The position numbers were made by a program, and so were the translations under genes. From Alentia gelatinosa (Eukaryota; Annelida; Polychaeta; Phyllodocida; Polynoidae), in the NCBI GenBank assembly GCA_950022655.1, contig OX465579.1:51191950-51255949 (forward strand): 64,000 nucleotides of DNA. Direction: 5' to 3'. The notes under the pieces are model-generated. The model was not told the DNA's origin, made no database searches, and saw only the letters and a list, made by a program, of their open reading frames with translations. Shown one piece after another: positions 54,606 to 61,430 of the stretch (positions are counted from its first letter, which is position 1; each line of letters starts with the position of its first letter).

Positions 54606-57432
54606 TGTAACACCAGCGGGCCCTGTGATCTCCACCACCCCCAACAGGATTTCCGGTGACCGGACGTGGGCGGGGGTCGTAAAAGGAAGCGGCCCGGTGA
54701 CCACTGCGGGCCCCCACCCCCTCACGTGGAGGGGGGACCACACGGGGGGTCCACGTGACCACAACACGAAGGCCGCCGGCCCACGTGGTCGGGCCCCGAA
54801 CATAAACAACAACAACGAAGGGGGCGGGACCCGCCACGTGGAGGACAGGTTCACCGCGCGGCCACCGCCAACCCACTGCGGTAGCACGAGTGTTAGTGTT
54901 ACCGCGCCGACTGAGGATCCAACTAACACTCCGGATTTCGGCGGACTAAAGGAAGTCTGCCGGACCGGAATTCCGTCGCCCGGACTCCGGACGGACCCGG
55001 AGGCCTTCATGGAGCACAGGCGGGCCGAGTGGCCCCGCTTCACCGAGGCCGGCCCCCCGGCGCACGGCCACATCTACGAGGCGGTCCGGGCCTCGGGCCT
55101 GCCCAACGCCCTGTGCACAAAGATAACCCTGCCAACGGACCTCAAACTACGGGCGTGGGAGCACTACCTGACGGGCATGGAGGGAAAAGGGGAACTCCTC
55201 GGTTTTATAAGATACGGATTCCCCCTCGGCTACCTCGGGCCGGCCAGCGACACTCGGGACGTCCCCAACCATCCGAGCGCCACCGGATTCCCGAAGCAAG
55301 TCGGGGATTTTATCAGAAAGGAGAGTGGATTCTCAAACCTGATGGGACCGTTCACGGAGGCTCCCTTCGAGCCGTGGTGCCACGTTTCGCCGTTGATGTC
55401 CCGGGAGAAGCGCGGGTCCGAGGCCCGCCGCGTCATAACGGATATGACCTTCCCCCGGGACCGTAGCGTCAACGCGTACGTGATGAAGAACGCGGTTTAC
55501 GGAGAAGAGCGCGAGCACAGCCTCCCTACGGTCGACGGTTTCGTCACCCGCCTCGTGGCCTCGGGGCCAGGGAGCTACATGGCGACCATCGACATTTCGC
55601 GCGCCTATAAGAACTTTAGGTGCGACCCCCTCGACTGGCCTCTGCTGTGTTTCCTGTGGGACGGCGGGTATTATTGTGATACGGCCATGCCGTTCGGCGC
55701 CCGCGCGTCCTCGTATCACATGCAGTGTGTGGCCGAGGCCATCGTGGGGATACTCGCCGGTAAGGGTGTCGAGGCCGCCATGTATCTGGACGACCTCATC
55801 ATACTGTCGCCTTCTCGGGAGAAAGCTGCCTCGGACTTTGCCATAGCCCGAGACCTGTTCGCCGAGCTCGGCCTCCCCGAGGCCCGGGAAAAGGCGCAGG
55901 CCCCTAGTCAGACCGTGCGCTGGCTGGGCATCGACATCAATGCCGCCGAGATGTCCCTCACCATCCCCCGGGACAAGTTGGAGGACGTGCGGGAGCACGT
56001 TTGGGCGGTCGCCAGGAAGCGGTCGCTGACGAAGCGACAGCTTCAATCCGTCCTCGGCAAAATCCTGCACGTCGCGAAATGCATCCGCCCGGCGAGGCCG
56101 TTAGTCAGCAAACTACTGGAGGCCCTACGGTCGATGGACAGGTTCTACATCAACGTAAGCTCGGACATGCGGCAGGACCTCCAGTGGTTCCTACGGTTTG
56201 CCGCCGGGTGGAATGGGCACGCCCTCATCCCTCGAGGGCCGGCGACAAAGTGCATCACGGTCGACGCCTGCCTCTCGGGCGTGGGGGGTACAGACGGCCG
56301 TGCGGCCTACGCGTGCCAGGTTTGTCCCATCAATGACCCCGTGGACTGCATTTCTGAGCTCGAGGCCCTGAACACAATCTATGCTCTCCACACGTTCCTC
56401 GGGGACCGTGATCGTGGGACCAGGATCGAAGTCTTCTGTGACAACATGGGGACCGTCCAGGCACTCACGTCGGGGCGGGCACGCAACCGCGTTCTCGCCG
56501 AGTGTGCCCGACAGGCCTGGATGGTCCAGGCCAAGCTGCAAGTCGACCTGGTCTACACGCACGTCCCCGGGGTCCTCAACACGGTCGCCGACGCACTCAG
56601 TAGGGCCCACCTGTCCTCGAGGGATTTTAACAATGCTGCATGCCTGATGAGATATCATGATCTGTGGTCCGTGGTGCCTTGTAATCATGCTTCATTCGTG
56701 CCTGTGCTTCGCCTGTCCTGCAGATCCGGCGCTACGCTCTCTCCAACGGAAGGCATCTGCGCGGCAGGCCGAGGCACGTGCCCCAGGCACGGTCGCGAAC
56801 CAGAAGAGCGCCGTGTCCACCTACCTCGCCTTCTGCCGACGGACGAGGACCGACCCGCAGGCACCGTCCGTGAGTTTCATCACGGCCTTCCTCGAGTACC
56901 TCGCGGACCACGCCCCCTCGCCGGCGACCGTGGCCAACCAGCTCTCGCATGTGAGGACACACCTACGGCTCTCGGGCAGGGACGTTACGGCTACAGAGGA
57001 CGTGAGGGTCAGGAGGGCCCTCGACGCCATGAGGAGGAACAAGGCCTACACACCAAACGTCAAGCCTCCGATCCCCATGGCCGCCCTCCAGGGGATCCTC
57101 GAGCTACTGTCGGACACGCCCCTCGACCTGACCCTACGGGCCGCGTTCCTCCTCCTGTACTACGCCGCACTGCGGCAGAGCGAGGTCGCCCCCCCTACGG
57201 CCAGGGCATTCGATCCGGTGCGACACCTCTCACGTGGGGACGTGGTCCTCACGGCAAATCACGTGGCGGTCCGCATCAAGGCCGCCAAGAACCTCCAGTG
57301 CGTGGGGGAGGAAAAACACGTGAGGCTCCAATCCTCCCCGGACCCGAGGTCGTGCCCGGTGACGGCCGTGAGGAATATGCTCGCCGCGGTCCCCACGCTG
57401 ATACCGACGGATCCGTTCCTGCTCAACGCTGA
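54505..57432 (+). CDS. reverse transcriptase-RNase H (pol), copy 2
   Basis: Same protein as in copy 1. Linker with the CACGTG cluster, RT (ISRAYKNFRCDPLDWPL; YLDD at 55783-55794), WLGIDIN connection, and RNase H with ITVDACLSGVGG, ISELEALN, VFCDNMGTV and VADALSR (about 56260-56600). Differences from copy 1 include Ala for Asp in INAAEMSL and Trp for Gly in VWAVARK. The frame is open upstream to 54367, but only because of the 1-nt deletion, and it continues antiphase across the recombinase gene to 57432. The catalytic residues are intact, so the enzyme could still work if expressed. Confidence 0.9.
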   Translation, partial: RLRCAPRVSGAHPHTVTTRASPPEPGVVGCNPRDVTPAGPVISTTPNRISGDRTWAGVVKGSGPVTTAGPHPLTWRGDHTGGPRDHNTKAAGPRGRAPNINNNNEGGGTRHVEDRFTARPPPTHCGSTSVSVTAPTEDPTNTPDFGGLKEVCRTGIPSPGLRTDPEAFMEHRRAEWPRFTEAGPPAHGHIYEAVRASGLPNALCTKITLPTDLKLRAWEHYLTGMEGKGELLGFIRYGFPLGYLGPASDTRDVPNHPSATGFPKQVGDFIRKESGFSNLMGPFTEAPFEPWCHVSPLMSREKRGSEARRVITDMTFPRDRSVNAYVMKNAVYGEEREHSLPTVDGFVTRLVASGPGSYMATIDISRAYKNFRCDPLDWPLLCFLWDGGYYCDTAMPFGARASSYHMQCVAEAIVGILAGKGVEAAMYLDDLIILSPSREKAASDFAIARDLFAELGLPEAREKAQAPSQTVRWLGIDINAAEMSLTIPRDKLEDVREHVWAVARKRSLTKRQLQSVLGKILHVAKCIRPARPLVSKLLEALRSMDRFYINVSSDMRQDLQWFLRFAAGWNGHALIPRGPATKCITVDACLSGVGGTDGRAAYACQVCPINDPVDCISELEALNTIYALHTFLGDRDRGTRIEVFCDNMGTVQALTSGRARNRVLAECARQAWMVQAKLQVDLVYTHVPGVLNTVADALSRAHLSSRDFNNAACLMRYHDLWSVVPCNHASFVPVLRLSCRSGATLSPTEGICAAGRGTCPRHGREPEERRVHLPRLLPTDEDRPAGTVREFHHGLPRVPRGPRPLAGDRGQPALACEDTPTALGQGRYGYRGREGQEGPRRHEEEQGLHTKRQASDPHGRPPGDPRATVGHAPRPDPTGRVPPPVLRRTAAERGRPPYGQGIRSGATPLTWGRGPHGKSRGGPHQGRQEPPVRGGGKTREAPILPGPEVVPGDGREEYARRGPHADTDGSVPAQR

Positions 57433-57685
57433 CAGGTCGCTAATAACGACGCGGTCGCTGTCAAAGGAGTGGGAGCGGCTCAACACCACAGCAGGCCACC
57501 CCCCTAAGACCTACACTCTACACAGCCTGAGAAAGGCCGCCGCCACTCAGGCCTTCCAGGCCGGGGTCGCTGAACTCTCCATTCAACGCTACGGGGGGTG
57601 GCGTTCAAATGCACACAGGGGATACATTAGGGACTCCAACGCACACGAGGTGAATGCGTCCCTCATACAGTCCCTCAACCAGTGA
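56657..57685 (+). CDS. tyrosine recombinase (Ngaro type), copy 2
   Basis: 342 codons, differing from copy 1 at two positions (Ala for Val in YLADHA; Arg for Gly in LSGRDV). Arg173, His289, Arg292, Trp315 and Tyr323 are all present. It overlaps the pol frame by 776 nt. The acceptor-like CCTGTCCTGCAG ends just before the conserved region (about 56724), so the start may be made by splicing. Stop TGA follows SLNQ, 55 bp before B1. Confidence 0.92.
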   Translation: MICGPWCLVIMLHSCLCFACPADPALRSLQRKASARQAEARAPGTVANQKSAVSTYLAFCRRTRTDPQAPSVSFITAFLEYLADHAPSPATVANQLSHVRTHLRLSGRDVTATEDVRVRRALDAMRRNKAYTPNVKPPIPMAALQGILELLSDTPLDLTLRAAFLLLYYAALRQSEVAPPTARAFDPVRHLSRGDVVLTANHVAVRIKAAKNLQCVGEEKHVRLQSSPDPRSCPVTAVRNMLAAVPTLIPTDPFLLNADRSLITTRSLSKEWERLNTTAGHPPKTYTLHSLRKAAATQAFQAGVAELSIQRYGGWRSNAHRGYIRDSNAHEVNASLIQSLNQ

Positions 57686-57740
57686 CTCTCATCCCTCACA
57701 AACTTTTCTCCCTCCCACCTCGCCTCATTTTTATGGTCTT

Positions 57741-58029
57741 GGCGTTTTTTATACATCATATTGTATAACCATTATACCTCATATTGTATAACCATACTAT
57801 TTGTTATACAACCATATACATAATTGACATACCATTATACCTGTCAATTACAAATATGTATATTATACGTAATTGACCTCTTTATATCTCTGTCAATTAC
57901 TTTATCTACCTTATGTCATATTCATATTTACATATTAATATTCATGTCGGTAAAGGTATATAAAATTAAAATAAATCTTATTATTCCCAACTATCGACTC
58001 CTTCTTTGTGTTCAGGGATAGGGGTAATG
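57741..58029 (+). repeat. B1 repeat of Ngaro-like copy 2
   Basis: 289-bp repeat from GGCGTTTTTTATAC to GGGGTAATG, matching B2 (58253-58541) almost exactly. Confidence 0.92.
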
Positions 58030-58213
58030 GGTAACCCATGGCCGTTGGTCAGGGGTGGTCATTGCTCCCCCTGACACGCCCCCTCGCGCACCCTGCGCAC
58101 TCCCCCCTGGTGTCGGTCACGTGAACCCCGCGGTCATGTGGCCCACCGCGTCTCTGACCTCCACCTCATTCTGCTCCTGTACTCCACTACGTTCACACAT
58201 ATTTTCTTTTCCC
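58030..58213 (+). repeat. A2 repeat of Ngaro-like copy 2
   Basis: 184-bp copy of A1, directly joined to B1 as TAATG/GGTAACCC. One of the two A-repeat CACGTG boxes is changed to CATGTG here. Confidence 0.92.
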
Positions 58214-58252
58214 ACCCACCCTCACCTCTCTTTCTTATCTCCTACTCCGTAG

Positions 58253-58541
58253 GGCGTTTTTTATACATCATATTGTATAACCATTATACCTCATATTGTA
58301 TAACCATACTATTTGTTATACAACCATATACATAATTGACATACCATTATACCTGTCAATTACAAATATGTATATTATACGTAATTGACCTCTTTATATC
58401 TCTGTCAATTACTTTATCTACCTTATGTCATATTCATATTTACATATTAATATTCATGTCGGTAAAGGTATATAAAATTAAAATAAATTTTATTATTCCC
58501 AACTATCGACTCCTTCTTTGTGTTCAGGGATAGGGGTAATG
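58253..58541 (+). repeat. B2 repeat of Ngaro-like copy 2 (outer 3' end)
   Basis: 289-bp terminal repeat, separated from A2 by a 39-bp pyrimidine-rich spacer. Confidence 0.92.
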
Positions 58542-59030
58542 ATCATAATATGTACATAATGCACACTAGACTACCATCTGTTACATGTTCTACAAATTAT
58601 GTCGATATCGGAAGTCGGGCCAGAATAACTGCCATGCAGAGGCCGACTAATGTACCTCTCTACAGTACTTAATAAATAGAAAAAAAAAATTGTACTCCAC
58701 CGGAGCTAGTATAGTGTAGCAAGCATTTGCTGTCGTGGCCAGTGTATTACAGGCACAACACCTACCACTTCACCCTAACACCTGACATCAACCCTCACAT
58801 TACATTAGCTACCAGAGCTACAGTACGTGGTGGGGTTAAGGACGAACTTAACCAATTAAGCTCTGTTAATGAAGCAAAAGGATAAAGCGCCTACCACTCC
58901 TGTTGGCGTTCAAAGACCTGGGCTAAGAAGTACATATCTCAGCTGGGAGCAGCGCGGGGCACTGCAGACCAACATTGACCCACTCCAGCCAGCGTTTGCT
59001 AGTCTCTGCCTCAACCTAGTGACATCATAA
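58542..59030. other. non-coding stretch, no gene recognised
   Basis: Flanking sequence between two mobile elements with no supported gene or repeat. Confidence 0.5.
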
Positions 59031-59967
59031 GCCTTTATTCCACCAGACAACCGCTTTTTCAACGTCAACAGACGTTCCAGCCGACCTTTCAGCCGACGTC
59101 GGTTGAAACATCTGCTCCACCGAAACCCCCAACAGACAGTCATGTGGTCGCCATACGACCGTCAGATCCTAGCCGAGGCCCCTGCCGTGGCGCTGACTGG
59201 TGGACGTTGGCCGCATTTCACGTAGTAATTGAGTTCTCCGATAGGCGGCGCGGCGTGCGATGATACACTGCGACACTCCGAACCCGCGAAAGCCGCGAAT
59301 CGAGCGGAGCAGTGTATCGGCATGTCGGGATTTGTATGGGAACGGTCAGAAAACGTCAAATAACCGCGGAATTACACATTTATTCGAACAATGAAGGTAA
59401 ATAAAGATAAGGATTGATGTTATGGATGTGTATGGCATGCTATGGTGCTAGAATATATCGAAAGTGTCGGAATTTTCTATGTCCGTTTGCGACTTCGGGT
59501 TTCGCCGGTATTGCCCACACTATGTTGGCGGCGTTCCCTCGCCACAATTCCCGGCAGAGCCCGTGGGCGGGTGTCGTACCTCTTCAAATGCATCGGCCAG
59601 ATGCCCAATTCCAGCCGATAAAAACCTAATGAATCAGTTTTTCGCCAGATGGGCAAATTCCGTCTCTTGGAGGGTTATTGGAGTATCGGTTGGGATATCG
59701 CCTGAAAAAATCTGGTTGGTGGAAGCGCATCTCAACTGGCTCTCCTGCCAGAAGCTCCGCAACCGTGAAGCGACACTCCAACGACCCCCAATATCCTCCA
59801 ACAGACATCTTGAAACGTCTGGCAGGAGAGCCGATGCTTGCTGAAACGTCTGGTGTGTGCTTCCACCAACCCGACAGATGATTAAAATAGAGCAGATCTG
59901 CCAGCAACCGCAGCAACCGCCATAAGGGCGCTGTACAACGTTTTTGTCTTGTTGGTGGAATACAGGC
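59031..59967. mobile_element. non-autonomous inverted-repeat DNA element, 937 bp
   Basis: Ends match as inverted repeats: GCCTTTATTCCACCA at the left and the complement of GCCTGTATTCCACCA at the right, continuing more loosely (GACAA...TTTTTCAACG). Inside, a second inverted pair (about 59711-59752 with 59819-59880; GGCTCTCCTGCCAGA and CTTCCACCAACC blocks) forms a large foldback. No transposase. A target duplication is not certain. Confidence 0.65.
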
Positions 59968-60496
59968 TATACGCTGGTTCTACAGGTAACTGATAATGAC
60001 AGGGGGAGCCACCCAACATTTTGTGATCAAAACAAGGCAACTGTCAAAGGTTATGAAACTCAAACAGTTCTGAGCTGGAAAATATAGGAATTGTTAAATG
60101 AGCTTTACAGACAATCCAGCTCTTTGTTTTTCAGGTTTATACCACTTTATGACGTCAATCCACAGTTCATTAGACTGCCCTTTCAATTGAGCTCATGTGG
60201 CATGTTGATGAACAAAACACTGCTTTCCACTGAAAAAGTAATCCCTAAGACTATGCCTGATTTCACATAACAAATAACAGAAATTAATGTATATTGTTGA
60301 CCATATAAATATGTGCATCACTATTTACAAGTAAACCACAAAATACTCCCCAAAGCACTTAGAATAAGGATATTTAAACAAACTGATGTATAGGCCAGAA
60401 TTTGTCCAAAACAAGGCAGGTAAGGCCAGAGATATAAGCGGCCACAGGAAGAAGAGCACAGGATCTCTGCTAGGAGAGTGACACTGGTCCCCTATA

Positions 60497-60776
60497 GGGA
60501 GCCAAAGTAAAACCCGCTAAAATGGCAGATACCTGTGTTCAAAACACCATTTCCGGAGGCCAGTAAAAACGAGGCTTAATGCTAAACTTATGGGGGTTTG
60601 AGGCTAGAATTTTGGCATCGGTCTTGTTTGTTACTTTTGAAGTGTAGTTTACTACTATCTTCTCGAATGACACATGCAATCTAGTACCTACATAGTCAAA
60701 GTACTGAGCCCCTATATCCGGAAATGGTGTTTTGTAAACGAGTATTTGTGGTTTCAGCGGGTTCACTTTGGCTCGC
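60497..60776. mobile_element. TA-flanked MITE, 280 bp
   Basis: TA (60495-60496 and 60777-60778) bounds inverted ends of about 65 bp. GGGAGCCAAAGTAAAACCCG at the left pairs with GCGGGTTCACTTTGGCTCGC at the right. A further internal perfect block (AAAACACCATTTCCGG) lies at 60541-60556 with its complement at 60719-60734. It is small, non-coding and Tc1/mariner-like by target. Confidence 0.75.
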
Positions 60777-61050
60777 TATACCGAAGTGTAGAGGCGGCGT
60801 CGCGACTTGGGGCCCTGCGCTTTCAGCCCCTCACCACCTATATAACCATTTTAAGGCATGTGTGTGGTTCACTGACTCTCTGTTTCTCAATGTGAACACA
60901 TACACGGCTGATACACGAAAACTGATTTTGGAAGTATATCTGAGCAAATAAAATACACCAAAGCTGCGCTGCATCTAATGACATGCCACATCCTGCAGTA
61001 TTTGTAACTCATCAAGTATGATGCAAATGCTAAGTCCGTACGAATACTGG

Positions 61051-61147
61051 AGAACTCGACCCGTAATGAAGTCGACCCATAAAAAACTCGACCCGTAACG
61101 AACTCGACCCGTTATAAGAACTCGACCCGTAACGAACTCGACCCATT
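61051..61147. repeat. 16-20-bp GAACTCGACCCGTAAC minisatellite
   Basis: About five or six copies of GAACTCGACCCGTAAC with small variants (GTCGACCCATAAAAA, GACCCGTTATAA). Confidence 0.85.
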
Positions 61148-61430
61148 TTGAATCTTGCCTACTCTTGCATCTCAACTGTGAATGAATACTATATTTAGTA
61201 GTAAGTATATATATATATATTTTTTTTTTATTCACGTAAACATCAAACAAAGACACAGTCCGTCGTCCGAAGACGTTCTTCCCAGAAGGGTCAAAAAAAA
61301 AAAAAAAAAAAAAAATGACAATACGTCAGCAGGCATACTCCATTTATACACAAACAAGAGAAGCCATAGGATTTTATACCAATACTACAAATCAAAAATC
61401 ATGAATCATGGTTATCTAATGACAACCGTT
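61148..61430. other. 3' flank of the LINE: AT run, poly-A tract
   Basis: Read on the minus strand this is the region after the LINE stop codon. An AATAAA-like stretch followed by AT repeats (about 61236-61206) may be its 3' end. A run of about 23 A on the plus strand (61293-61315) is T-rich in the LINE sense, so it is not its tail. Confidence 0.45.

Larger units (their letters stand above)
53115..58541 (+). mobile_element. Ngaro/PAT-like YR retrotransposon, copy 2 (5,427 bp)
   Basis: Second copy of the 24395-29822 element, in inverted orientation. A1 (53115-53298), gag, RT-RNase H, recombinase, B1 (57741-58029), A2 (58030-58213), B2 (58253-58541). The A repeats are 184 bp and the B repeats 289 bp. 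It differs from copy 1 by scattered substitutions (roughly ten residues across RT plus recombinase). It also has a 1-nt deletion in a G run at 54451-54452 that throws gag out of frame before the frameshift signal. Both copies have ATT just left of GGTAACCC. No target duplication is evident. Confidence 0.95.

Noticed and set aside
61293..61315. A-run near the LINE at 61.4 kb as its poly-A tail
   Set aside because: The LINE is on the minus strand, so this run is poly-T in its sense orientation.
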